Positions 8,165-16,199 of a stretch of 64,000 bases of DNA are shown here, one piece after another. Location of the stretch: positions 2,294,001 through 2,358,000 of the forward strand of contig NZ_CP032695.1 of the NCBI RefSeq assembly GCF_003627755.1. The letters are read 5' to 3'. Within the stretch, counting starts at the first letter, position 1, and the number at the start of each line of letters is the position of its first letter. This stretch comes from Rhizobium jaguaris (lineage in GTDB: Bacteria; Pseudomonadota; Alphaproteobacteria; Rhizobiales; Rhizobiaceae). The position numbers and the translations under genes were made by a program. The notes beneath the pieces are model-generated. The model ran no database searches, was not told the DNA's origin, and saw only the letters and a program-made list of their open reading frames with translations.

Positions 8165-9430
8165 TCACTCGCCGCTTCGGTTCGAAGGGCGATATTCATC
8201 ATACTTGCGCTGGGTCGAGATGCAGTCGGCAAGATGCTTAGCATCGTGCCAGACGCCCCAGATGAAGCTTGATCCCCTGCGCGATTGCCATGGCAAGCCG
8301 AGGAAGTAGATGCCACGCTCGGCCGAAACGCCTCGCTGATGCTTCGGGCGGCCACGCTCATCAAATATATCTACTTTCAGCCAGCTGTAGTCCGATGCGA
8401 AGCCAGTCGCCCAGATGACCGTGCGGATGCCGGCTTGCCTGAGATCGAGGCTGAGGATTGGATTAGCCACGCAATCGGGCTCTGGCGCGATCCTGCGGGC
8501 TTCCGGATCTTCCGGCAGGTCGATGCCGTTTCGCTCCACATAGTCATCGGCCTCATCCAGCAAGGCCGTGTAGTTGGCATCGCCGCGTGCCAGGTTTTGG
8601 GCAAGGTCTTCCGAGAAAGCCAGCGCGGCTCCATCGAAGGAAACCGCACGGCCGAGCAAGGTCATCCCCTGGCCAGCTAGGCGACGAAAGTCAATCGTGT
8701 AGCCGCCGCGCGCGCCGCTCACCGCGATCGTCACGTGTTCGGTGCCAGGACCAGGCGTTTCGGCATCCCATTTTCCGAGTACCCCAAGCCACCAGCAGAA
8801 ATCGCGACCGCGATAGGCACGCGGGGGGCGATCATGTGGGCCGACGGACAGATAGACGCGCCGTCCTGCCAGCAGGAGCTCCTCAGCTATCTGCGTCCCC
8901 GACGAGCCCGCGCCGATAACGAGAACAGCACCATCCGGCAATTGCCCGGGATTGCGATATTTGGTCGAATGCATCTGTATGATATCGGGCGCTTTCGCAA
9001 TAAGCGCGGGAACGACAGGAACCTGGAAAGCTCCGGTCGCAGCAACAATATTCTGGGCCTCTATCACACCATCGGAGGTTTCCACCCGGAAGCCGGGGCG
9101 ACCAACATGTCTTTCGACGCTTCTTACGTCTACACCGCAGCGAATGGGAGCATCGATCTGCTTGGCGTAAGCCTCGAAGTAATTGGCAACCGCTTCCTTC
9201 TGTGGAAAGCTGTCTGGATCCAAATTGGGAAACGCCATCCCAGGGAAACGGTCGTGCCACGCCGGTCCATTGGCAACCAGAGAATCCCACCGTTCCGTGC
9301 GCCAGCGCTCGGCAATCCGGCTGCGCTCAAGCACAAGGTGAGAAACACCGGCCTTGCTCAGGTGTTCGCTCATGGCAACTCCAGCTTGGCCGGCACCGAC
9401 AACTAGAGTGTCCACGATTTCAACTGGCAT
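8165..9430 (-). CDS. Flavin-containing monooxygenase-type oxidoreductase
   Basis: A 421-residue FAD/NAD(P)H-dependent oxidoreductase of the flavin-containing monooxygenase group. It has an N-terminal FAD site V-V-G-A-G-Q-A-G (about 9-16), a W-R-T-E-R-W-D-S-L linker typical of these enzymes, and a second Rossmann motif V-I-G-A-G-S-S-G near 158 for NADPH. An A-T-G-F motif is present late (W-A-T-G-F-A-S-D-Y). The ATG at 9430 is chosen over an upstream in-frame start at 9490 because an AAGGA lies 9 nt before it and the FAD motif then sits at the normal distance. It is first gene of the RidA/DUF1028/LysR operon. The substrate is likely an amine or soft heteroatom, unproven. Confidence 0.9.
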   Translation of the reverse strand: MPVEIVDTLVVGAGQAGVAMSEHLSKAGVSHLVLERSRIAERWRTERWDSLVANGPAWHDRFPGMAFPNLDPDSFPQKEAVANYFEAYAKQIDAPIRCGVDVRSVERHVGRPGFRVETSDGVIEAQNIVAATGAFQVPVVPALIAKAPDIIQMHSTKYRNPGQLPDGAVLVIGAGSSGTQIAEELLLAGRRVYLSVGPHDRPPRAYRGRDFCWWLGVLGKWDAETPGPGTEHVTIAVSGARGGYTIDFRRLAGQGMTLLGRAVSFDGAALAFSEDLAQNLARGDANYTALLDEADDYVERNGIDLPEDPEARRIAPEPDCVANPILSLDLRQAGIRTVIWATGFASDYSWLKVDIFDERGRPKHQRGVSAERGIYFLGLPWQSRRGSSFIWGVWHDAKHLADCISTQRKYDEYRPSNRSGE

Positions 9431-9733
9431 AGCTGCGTCCTTTTCCCATTTCCGGGCCTTGTGTGGTTTCTCATCGCAGCTGTAGTGCACCCGCCCTGGG
9501 TAGAAAATTACGTTTTCATTTCGCAGTGCTTAGCCTATTGCTAAGCATGAACGTTTGATGGTGGCAGAGTAAGTTCGAAAAGCCTTATAGAGCGGCGACG
9601 TTACGACAGTCGCCCGCTATGGCACTTTTGGAAATGGCGGTAGGCCTTGAGCTAATTTGAACTCCGACCCCCGCTATCCCGTTGCATCAACGAGCTTTTC
9701 CAAGCTGCCTGACCTGAGAGATAAGTGACGTTT
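9431..9733. other. Intergenic region upstream of the monooxygenase operon
   Basis: About 300 bases between the monooxygenase start and the IS remnant. It holds the monooxygenase promoter region and the dyad at 9527-9547. Beyond that no open frame with family features was seen. Confidence 0.5.
9527..9547 (-). promoter_or_regulatory. Candidate LysR-type operator of the monooxygenase operon
   Basis: Perfect inverted repeat with 8-nt arms, TGCTTAGC and GCTAAGCA, and a 5-nt spacer, 97 nt upstream of the chosen monooxygenase start. Its centre reads TAGCAATAGGCTA on the minus strand, which fits the T-N11-A core of LysR boxes. The LysR gene at the end of the same operon is the likely binder. Confidence 0.6.
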
Positions 9734-9979
9734 TGTACCGGACACATGGGTAACACTTTCCGCTTTTTGGCGGGAGGTGTTGATGCCGTGGAGAGAAACT
9801 TCGGTGATGGAGGAGCGTCTTCGATTTGTCGCCCGGCTGATTGAGGGCGAAGGGATGAGCGATGTGTGCCGAGAGTTCAGCATCTCGCGCAAGACCGGCT
9901 ACAAGATCTTCAACCGTTATAAGGATGAGGCCCGGGAGCCGTGACGGATCGCTCCAGGCGACCGGTGCGCTACGCCGTG
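9734..9979 (+). mobile_element. Remnant of an IS481-family insertion sequence
   Basis: A TGTACCGGACACATGGGTAA-type segment at about 9734-9755 looks like an IS481-family end, followed 28 nt later by the start of the transposase gene. Only the first 60-70 codons of transposase are recognisable and no second end was found. The element therefore seems dead. The exact boundaries are uncertain. Confidence 0.55.
9783..9979 (+). pseudogene. Truncated, frameshifted IS481-type transposase
   Basis: From ATG 9783 a 53-residue frame encodes the N-terminal helix-turn-helix region of an IS481-type transposase: M-P-W-R-E-T-S-V-M-E-E-R, then C-R-E-F-S-I-S-R-K-T-G-Y-K-I-F-N-R-Y. It stops at TGA 9942-9944. In the -1 frame from 9941 the family sequence resumes as T-D-R-S-R-R-P-V-R-Y-A and then loses similarity. 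The DDE catalytic domain is absent. Both a frameshift and a 3' truncation are therefore present, and no product is expected. Confidence 0.75.
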
Positions 9980-10225
9980 GCCTCTCAGTCTGCCTTGCAA
10001 TTCGACGCCGATAGGCCCGCCCCAGGCAGCGCGGTTCAGTGCGATAACGCACTTGCAACCGTCGAGGCAGCAGGTCACAACCTATAATTCAAGCCAAATT
10101 TCCGAGAATATTTTTCTACTATCGTTCCTATATTTAGCAAATCGCGATAGGCTCGATTTCGACTCGGCCGCGCATCTGCTGCGTTGCGCCCGTGGAGCGA
10201 GACAACCAGCCAAAGATATGTCGAC

Positions 10226-11854
10226 ATGCCCAGCAAGACCTCTCCGCTCATTGCGTTTCAATCCAAGACATTCCGCTCGCTTTGGTCGGCAACGCTTATT
10301 TCGAATCTTGGGGGCTTGGTCGAAGGCGTCGGTGCTGCCTGGCTCATGACCAGCTTGGCCACGTCCCATGGGATGGTGGCACTGGTTCAGTCCTCGACGA
10401 CGTTACCGGTGATGATCTTCTCGCTCGCCGCCGGAGCGCTGGCCGACAATTTCGACCGAAGGCGGATCATGCTGGTCGCGCAGTTATTGATGCTGAGCGT
10501 GTCCGCGACGCTGGTGGTGCTTTCCTATACCCACGTCTTGACGCCCTGGCTGCTTCTCAGCTTCACGTTCCTGATCGGCTGCGGCGGCGCTCTCCATAAT
10601 CCGTCGTGGCAAGCTTCGATGGGTGACGTCGTTCCACGCGATCATCTGCCGGGCGCCGTTGCGCTCAACAGCATGAGTTACAATCTCATGCGCAGCATAG
10701 GCCCGGCGATCGGCGGCATCATCGTTGCGACCGCGGGCGCCCCCTTCGCTTTTCTTTTCAATGTCTTCTGTTATTTCGCGCTCATTTTCGCCTTATGGCG
10801 CTGGAAGAAAGATGCCTCCCGGAACGCGCTACCGCGCGAACCTTTCGGTAGCGCAATGTCGGCGGGCTTCCGCTACGTCTTGATGTCACCGAACCTTCTT
10901 AAGGTCATGTGTCGCGGATTTGTGTTCGGCTTGACCGCGATTGTCATTCTTGCCTTGTTGCCGCTCGTGGCGCGCGACCAGGTCAAGGGTACTGCAATTA
11001 CTTACGGCGTGATGCTCGGCTTCTTCGGCTTGGGTGCCATATGCGGTGTGCTGCTTATCGGACGCATTCGCGAATTCTTGAGCAATGAATGGGTAATCCG
11101 CGGCGCCTTCCTCACGCTGGCCGCCAGCTGCGCCCTTCTGGCCCTGAGCCACCAGGTGTGGCTGAGCTGTTTGCTTCTCATGCCCGCGGGCGTCGCGTGG
11201 GTGCAGGCCTTCTCCCTGTTCAACGTCACCGTCCAGCTGTCGACGCCGCGATGGGTTGTCGGACGCGCGCTCTCGCTCTATCAGACCGCCACCTTCGGCG
11301 GCATGGCAGCGGGAAGCTGGGCCTGGGGCGCAATTGCCGACATCAACGGCGTTTCCGGCGCACTCCTCATCGCAAGTGCCGCCCTGGTTTTCGGCGGCCT
11401 GCTTGGCATTCTGCTGCAACAGCCCGATTTTGAGTCCCTTAATCTCGATCCAGCAAACATGTTCAGCGAACCCCAATTGCAGCTTGATTTGCGATCGAGG
11501 AGCGGGCCGATCATGGTCATGGTGGACTACAATATCGATCAGCAGGATATCCCGGAATTCCTGACCATGATGTCCCTGCGGCGCAGAGCAAGAATTCGCG
11601 ATGGTGCAAAACAATGGGCGCTGCTTCGCGACCTCGAAAAACCGAACATATGGACGGAAAGCTATCACTTACCGACTTGGATAGAGTATGTTCGACACAG
11701 CCAGCGCCAGACATATGCAGATGCCGAGATCGCTGAGCGGCTGGACGCGCTGCATCGTGGCGAACAGCCGCCTGCAATCCACCATATGATTGAAAGGCAA
11801 GCGGTGCCCAGGCACGATGACATGCCATTGAAACCCTATCTTGACGCGACCTGA
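10226..11854 (+). CDS. MFS transporter, MFS_3 (EntS-like) family, with C-terminal soluble domain
   Basis: A 542-residue major facilitator. Residues 1-410 hold about 11-12 hydrophobic helices, with a D-N-F-D-R-R-R-I-M loop 2-3 motif at about 70 and N-P-S-W-Q-A-S in helix 4, typical of the EntS/MFS_3 exporters. Residues from about 430 form a soluble tail with V-M-V-D-Y-N-I, W-T-E-S-Y-H-L-P-T-W and H-H-M, resembling the antibiotic-biosynthesis-monooxygenase-like tail found on many rhizobial members. The ATG at 10226 is preferred to the in-frame 10184 because the conserved sequence begins shortly after it. It stands alone between the IS remnant and a small secreted protein. The exported compound is unknown. 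Confidence 0.88.
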   Translation: MPSKTSPLIAFQSKTFRSLWSATLISNLGGLVEGVGAAWLMTSLATSHGMVALVQSSTTLPVMIFSLAAGALADNFDRRRIMLVAQLLMLSVSATLVVLSYTHVLTPWLLLSFTFLIGCGGALHNPSWQASMGDVVPRDHLPGAVALNSMSYNLMRSIGPAIGGIIVATAGAPFAFLFNVFCYFALIFALWRWKKDASRNALPREPFGSAMSAGFRYVLMSPNLLKVMCRGFVFGLTAIVILALLPLVARDQVKGTAITYGVMLGFFGLGAICGVLLIGRIREFLSNEWVIRGAFLTLAASCALLALSHQVWLSCLLLMPAGVAWVQAFSLFNVTVQLSTPRWVVGRALSLYQTATFGGMAAGSWAWGAIADINGVSGALLIASAALVFGGLLGILLQQPDFESLNLDPANMFSEPQLQLDLRSRSGPIMVMVDYNIDQQDIPEFLTMMSLRRRARIRDGAKQWALLRDLEKPNIWTESYHLPTWIEYVRHSQRQTYADAEIAERLDALHRGEQPPAIHHMIERQAVPRHDDMPLKPYLDAT

Positions 11855-12120
11855 CGCCGAGGCAGCGACAACAATCCTCGCCCTCTCCCGGAAGCCGATA
11901 ACATCGGCTCGTCCGTCTTCCAGCCGTAGCGCCTCCTCCTCCGATACAAGCCGGGGCTGGTTAAGCACAAGGGCGACCTGAATCGGGTCCTTGCCGGTGC
12001 TCGACGTCCGACATCACTTCAGCGGCACGCGCAACAGACCCGTGACTACGGCGGCTTATGTCCCTTGTCTTTGCCGTCTGTACGCTAAGTCAATCTATAG
12101 CGCGTTCGGAGGAGATTCTC
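11855..12120. other. Intergenic region, no gene recognised
   Basis: 266 bases between the MFS gene and the small secreted protein. A short minus-strand frame is open across part of it but overlaps the MFS gene antisense. No family features, dyads or terminator were recognised. A GGAGGAG just before 12121 is the ribosome binding site of the next gene. Confidence 0.4.
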
Positions 12121-12495
12121 ATGTTTAAGCGCATAGTTTTACTTGGCCTTACTTTGTTTCCGACAGTGGCTTTAGCGCAATCACCCGATCTTGAAGCGAC
12201 GTGTAAAACAGTAGCCAAAAACTTCTTCTTGTCGGATGGACTCACAATCGGCACGGTTCAGTCCTTTCCTGAACTCAAGCCGCTAGGCGTGCGTATGACC
12301 TATTCCATGCGGCAAGGAACAGCGTCCGCCGAGATGACGGATACGTTCGAATGCGAATTCAATAAAGCTGACAAACCCCATGATCTTGCCAAGTTCTGTG
12401 TATCGACCACCTGCTATACGCCCAATGATAACGATGCCGACCGCAAGCGGCGTTTCGAGGAGATGCGTATCCTTCTGCAGCGAGCGGAAAAGTAG
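12121..12495 (+). CDS. Small secreted hypothetical protein
   Basis: A 124-residue protein of unknown function. The first 20 residues (M-F-K-R-I-V-L-L-G-L-T-L-F, ending A-L-A-Q) are a clear Sec signal peptide, so the mature protein of about 104 residues is periplasmic. It has four cysteines (C-K-T-V, F-E-C-E, F-C-V-S-T-T-C), which could form two disulfides. GGAGGAG before the ATG supports 12121 over an in-frame start at 12058. Its lower GC and lysine-rich composition differ from the flanking operons. No neighbour explains its role. Confidence 0.75.
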   Translation: MFKRIVLLGLTLFPTVALAQSPDLEATCKTVAKNFFLSDGLTIGTVQSFPELKPLGVRMTYSMRQGTASAEMTDTFECEFNKADKPHDLAKFCVSTTCYTPNDNDADRKRRFEEMRILLQRAEK

Positions 12496-12577
12496 GTATG
12501 GCGAAATTTATGAACGTTGTCAGTCAATTAGTGGATTACTGTCTCGAGATCCATATCAGCATTGATGGCAGCGGCGG

Positions 12578-13777
12578 CTAGTCTTTCAAAATTGCGGCAT
12601 AGCGTGGATCGAATTCCAGGCTGATCGGTCCGGCGGCGGCGCCGAGTGCGACGGACCAAGGGTCGGCCATGCCAACCTGCAAGCGCGGAACTGTCCGATC
12701 CGGGCGCTCGGCGAGCGACGGCAGCAATGGTCCCATGGCGGCGATCAGCCGATCCACCAGAATCTGCGGTGCGCTGCCGCATAGAATGACGGTCTGCGGA
12801 TCGAAGACGGTTTCGATCAGGTGCACGCTCCATCTCAGATCGGATGCAGCCGCTTCGATCCATTCAACGATCCTGCGATCCTCAGCGGACACGAGGTCGC
12901 CGATCTTGGCATAGATATCCGGATCAGCCGGATCGAAGGATAGATATTGGTAGAGCGAAGCGAGCGAAGCGCGATGTTCGAGCGGCGTCGACTTGCCGCC
13001 GACGGACAGCAAGGCCATCCCGATTTCGCCGGCATTGCCGTTCGCACCGGTATAGAGCTCGCCGCCAAGAATAAGGCCTGCACCGATGCCATAGCCGATA
13101 TAGAGGCAAACCGCATGATCCAGCCCATGCGCTGCGCCGACCATTCTTTCGGCGATCGTGGCTGCGGCAGCGTCGTTTTGGATGCTGACGTCGAGACCGG
13201 TGCCGAGGGCAAGGGTTTCAAGCAGCGGAAATTTTTGCCAGGCCTCCATCATCCAGGGATCATCACCGTTTCCGGCGAGGCCGAAGGGGCCCGGCATCGC
13301 CGCGCCGAGCCCGACGAGCCTCTGTTCGGATTGGGTTGCGATGACCGCCAGACGGCGCCGGACGGCGGCAACAAGATCGAGAATGACCCTGATGCCTGTC
13401 GTCGGCCCGCCCGAGGGAAGCTTCGCCTCCAGTCGTACCAGCACATTTCCGACGAGATCGACGGCAATCGCCCTTGTCATATGCCGGTCGATTTGGAGAC
13501 CGATGGCAAACGCTCCTTCCGGAACCAAGGCATAGGGTGTCGAAGGCTGCCCGCGGCCGTTGCGCACCGTCTGCATCGATGTCACGAGGCCGTCGCGTTC
13601 GAGCTCCTCGATAATGTTGGAAACCGTTTGTTTCGTCAGCCGCGTTGCACGCGCCAGATCCGCGCGGGAGAGCGCTCCATTGACGCGCAAGGCATCGATC
13701 ATCACCCGACGGTTATGGGCACTGGTGCCTTCGTGATTGGTGCCGCTCTTGGCGCGGATCGGGCGGGTATCGTTCAT
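12578..13777 (-). CDS. ROK family transcriptional repressor
   Basis: A 399-residue ROK protein: N-terminal winged HTH (about residues 22-80, with S-R-A-D-L-A-R-A-T and T-K-Q-T-V-S-N-I-I-E-E-L) and a C-terminal sugar-kinase-like domain (A-M-P-G-P-F-G, I-Q-N-D-A-A-A, Y-I-G-Y-G-I-G-A-G). The usual zinc motif C-x-C-G-x-x-G-C is absent; the region reads G-E-I-G-M-A-L-L-S-V-G-G. ATG 13777 is chosen over a TTG two codons earlier because GAGGGA lies 7 nt upstream. It is divergent from the binding-protein gene of the sugar operon, with a perfect dyad between them, so it very likely represses that operon and itself until an inducing sugar binds. Confidence 0.92.
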   Translation of the reverse strand: MNDTRPIRAKSGTNHEGTSAHNRRVMIDALRVNGALSRADLARATRLTKQTVSNIIEELERDGLVTSMQTVRNGRGQPSTPYALVPEGAFAIGLQIDRHMTRAIAVDLVGNVLVRLEAKLPSGGPTTGIRVILDLVAAVRRRLAVIATQSEQRLVGLGAAMPGPFGLAGNGDDPWMMEAWQKFPLLETLALGTGLDVSIQNDAAAATIAERMVGAAHGLDHAVCLYIGYGIGAGLILGGELYTGANGNAGEIGMALLSVGGKSTPLEHRASLASLYQYLSFDPADPDIYAKIGDLVSAEDRRIVEWIEAAASDLRWSVHLIETVFDPQTVILCGSAPQILVDRLIAAMGPLLPSLAERPDRTVPRLQVGMADPWSVALGAAAGPISLEFDPRYAAILKD

Positions 13778-13818
13778 GTGCAATTCCCTCTTGACACCAG
13801 TAGAGTATTGAAGAAGTA

Positions 13819-13843
13819 ATTAAGTCAAGACAATTGACTTAAT
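13819..13843. promoter_or_regulatory. Operator dyad between ROK gene and sugar ABC operon
   Basis: Perfect inverted repeat ATTAAGTCAA-N5-TTGACTTAAT. Each arm contains TTGACT, a -35-like hexamer, once on each strand and pointing outward in both directions, so one bound repressor could block both divergent promoters. It lies 42 nt from the ROK start and 159 nt from the binding-protein start. Confidence 0.75.
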
Positions 13844-14001
13844 AAGAAACCAAAGAGTTTCACGGGAACAACCCGGCCGAACGAGGCCCTGACGATGATC
13901 CAACAGGAACGAGGCATCCGATCCCGGCTGCCTTTTCAACAACCGGTCGCGACGCAGAGCCGCCATCGGAAATCCGGAAAGTCAAAAAACTGGAGGGTGT
14001 A

Positions 14002-15240
14002 ATGTTGAAATCCATACACAAGACGCTGCTCGGCGCCGCGCTGATCGGCATGTCCTTTGCATCGCATGCATTTGCCGAAACGACGATCAACGCACTTTTT
14101 ATGGCACAGGCCGCCTATAGCGAAGCCGACGTGCGCGCCATGACCGACGCCTTCACCAAGGCCAATCCCGATATCAAGGTCAACCTCGAGTTTGTTCCTT
14201 ATGAGGGCCTGCACGACAAGACCGTGCTGGCACAGGGCTCCGGCGGCGGCTATGACGTCGTCCTCTTCGATGTGATCTGGCCGGCCGAATACGCGACGAA
14301 CAAAGTGCTCGTCGACGTGTCCTCGCGCATCACCGACGACATGAAAAAGGGCGTGCTGCCCGGCGCCTGGACCACGGTTCAATATGACGGCAAATATTTC
14401 GGCATGCCGTGGATTCTCGATACGAAATATCTGTTCTACAACAAGGAAATCCTGGAAAAAGCCGGCATCAAGAACCCACCGAAGACCTGGGATGAGCTCG
14501 CCGAACAGGCAAAAACGATCAAGGACAAGGGACTGCTGGCGACGCCGATTGCCTGGAGCTGGTCGCAGGCCGAAGCCGCCATCTGCGACTACACGACACT
14601 CGTCAGCGCCTATAAGGGAGACTTCCTGAAGGACGGCAAGCCCGCCTTCCAGACAGGCGGTGGTCTCGATGCCCTGAAATACATGGTTTCAAGCTATACG
14701 TCCGGCCTTACCAATCCGAACTCCAAGGAATTTCTTGAGGAAGACGTCCGCAAGGTCTTCGAAAACGGCGACGCTGCTTTCGCGCTGAACTGGACTTACA
14801 TGTACAACATGGCGAACGATCCGAAGGACAGCAAAGTGGCCGGCAAGGTTGGTGTCGTACCGGCTCCGGGCGTTGCCGGTAAGAGCGAAGCCTCTGCCGT
14901 GAACGGTTCGATGGGCCTCGGCGTCACGACCGCCAGCAAACATCCGGACGAAGCCTGGAAATACATCAGCTTCATGACCTCGCAGCCGACGCAGAACCAA
15001 TATGCCAAGCTCAGCCTGCCGATCTGGGCGTCCTCCTATCAGGACCCTGCCGTCACGAAGGGACAGGAAGAACTGATCGCGGCGGCAAAGGTCGGCCTCG
15101 CCGCCATGTACCCGCGCCCGACGACGCCGAAATACCAGGAGCTTTCGACGGCGCTTCAACAAGCGATCCAGGAATCACTGCTCGGCCAGTCCTCGCCGGA
15201 AGATGCGTTGAAATCGGCTGCCGCTAACAGCGGTCTCTAA
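14002..15240 (+). CDS. Sugar ABC transporter substrate-binding protein
   Basis: A 412-residue family 1 extracellular solute-binding protein that captures a carbohydrate in the periplasm. Residues 1-25 are a Sec signal (L-L-G-A-A-L-I-G-M-S-F-A, cleavage after A-F-A). The mature part has the typical F-T-K-A-N-P-D-I-K-V-N-L-E and W-I-L-D-T-K-Y-L-F-Y-N-K-E lines of the family. GGAGG lies just upstream of the ATG. First gene of the operon with two permeases, SIS protein, PfkB kinase and ATPase; a strong stem-loop follows its stop. The substrate is unknown; the kinase and SIS protein downstream suggest a sugar that is phosphorylated after uptake. Confidence 0.92.
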   Translation: MLKSIHKTLLGAALIGMSFASHAFAETTINALFMAQAAYSEADVRAMTDAFTKANPDIKVNLEFVPYEGLHDKTVLAQGSGGGYDVVLFDVIWPAEYATNKVLVDVSSRITDDMKKGVLPGAWTTVQYDGKYFGMPWILDTKYLFYNKEILEKAGIKNPPKTWDELAEQAKTIKDKGLLATPIAWSWSQAEAAICDYTTLVSAYKGDFLKDGKPAFQTGGGLDALKYMVSSYTSGLTNPNSKEFLEEDVRKVFENGDAAFALNWTYMYNMANDPKDSKVAGKVGVVPAPGVAGKSEASAVNGSMGLGVTTASKHPDEAWKYISFMTSQPTQNQYAKLSLPIWASSYQDPAVTKGQEELIAAAKVGLAAMYPRPTTPKYQELSTALQQAIQESLLGQSSPEDALKSAAANSGL

Positions 15241-15251
15241 GGTCGCCTAAG

Positions 15252-15279
15252 ACGGGCGGCGCAAAGTGCCGCCCGTTTT
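15252..15279 (+). terminator. Stem-loop with T tract after the binding-protein gene
   Basis: ACGGGCGGC and GCCGCCCGT pair perfectly over 9 bp with a 7-nt loop, ending in TTTT, 11 nt after the stop. It sits inside the operon, so it probably acts as a partial terminator or 3'-end protector that raises binding-protein mRNA over the rest. Confidence 0.75.
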
Positions 15280-15314
15280 CAATCCAGCCCGACGAATAAA
15301 AAGAGTGGCCCTGA

Positions 15315-16199
15315 ATGTCCGGCACCTGGATGACAACCCGCGCGTGGCTTTTGATGTTGCCGCTCCTCGTGGTCATGATCGCCGTCATTGGATGGCCCTT
15401 GGTCGATACCGTCCGTCTCTCCTTCACCGATGCCAAGCTTGTCGGCACCGAAGGCAATTTCGTCGGGATCGATAACTTTACAAAGATGTTGTCCGGTTCG
15501 AACTTCCAGCGGACCCTCGTCACGACCGCCTTGTTTGCGATCATTTCCGTTGCCGCCGAGATGGTGATCGGCGTGCTTGCCGCATTGCTGCTCAATCAGG
15601 AATTCCGTGGCCGCACGGCGCTGCGCGCACTGATGATCCTGCCTTGGGCACTACCGACCGTCGTGAATGCGACACTATGGCGGCTGATCTATAATCCGGA
15701 ATATGGTGCCTTGAATGCTGCGCTGACGCAGCTTGGTCTGATTGATGCCTATCGTTCCTGGCTGGGGGAACCGGGCACCGCGCTGGCGGCGCTGATCGTC
15801 GCCGATTGCTGGAAGAATTTTCCCCTCGTCGCGCTGATCGCTTTGGCGGCGCTGCAGGCTGTTCCGCGGGAAATCACTGCTGCCTCGCTGGTCGACGGCG
15901 CCGGGCCGATAGCGCGTTTTCGCTTCGTGATCCTGCCATATCTCGCCGGTCCGCTGATGGTGGCGCTGGTGCTGCGGACCATCGAAGCCTTCAAAGTCTT
16001 CGATATCATCTGGGTCATGACGCGCGGCGGCCCCGCGAACAGCACACGCACATTGTCGATCCTTGTCTATCAGGAAGCCTTCTCCTTTCAGCGGGCTGGA
16101 TCCGGCGCCTCGCTGGCACTGATGGTGACGCTGCTGGTGACGGTGCTCGCCGCCGGCTATGCCGCATTGGTGCGTAAGACGGTGGGGAGTGCTGCCTAA
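15315..16199 (+). CDS. Sugar ABC transporter permease, MalF type
   Basis: A 294-residue inner-membrane permease with about six helices. The EAA-type cytoplasmic loop is at about residues 185-205 (E-I-T-A-A-S-L-V-D-G-A-G), and M-T-R-G-G-P-A-N-S-T-R-T near 240 matches the MalF-branch end. It forms the pore with the next permease, whose start overlaps this stop by one base (TAATG), so translation is coupled. Downstream of the stem-loop it belongs to the same operon as the binding protein. Confidence 0.93.
   Translation: MSGTWMTTRAWLLMLPLLVVMIAVIGWPLVDTVRLSFTDAKLVGTEGNFVGIDNFTKMLSGSNFQRTLVTTALFAIISVAAEMVIGVLAALLLNQEFRGRTALRALMILPWALPTVVNATLWRLIYNPEYGALNAALTQLGLIDAYRSWLGEPGTALAALIVADCWKNFPLVALIALAALQAVPREITAASLVDGAGPIARFRFVILPYLAGPLMVALVLRTIEAFKVFDIIWVMTRGGPANSTRTLSILVYQEAFSFQRAGSGASLALMVTLLVTVLAAGYAALVRKTVGSAA

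Noticed and set aside
11669..11968. 99-residue minus-strand frame reaching into the gap after the MFS gene
   Set aside because: Mostly antisense to the MFS tail. The unopposed part reads like protein (Q-P-R-L-V-S-E-E-E-A-L-R-L-E) but no start signal or family was recognised.
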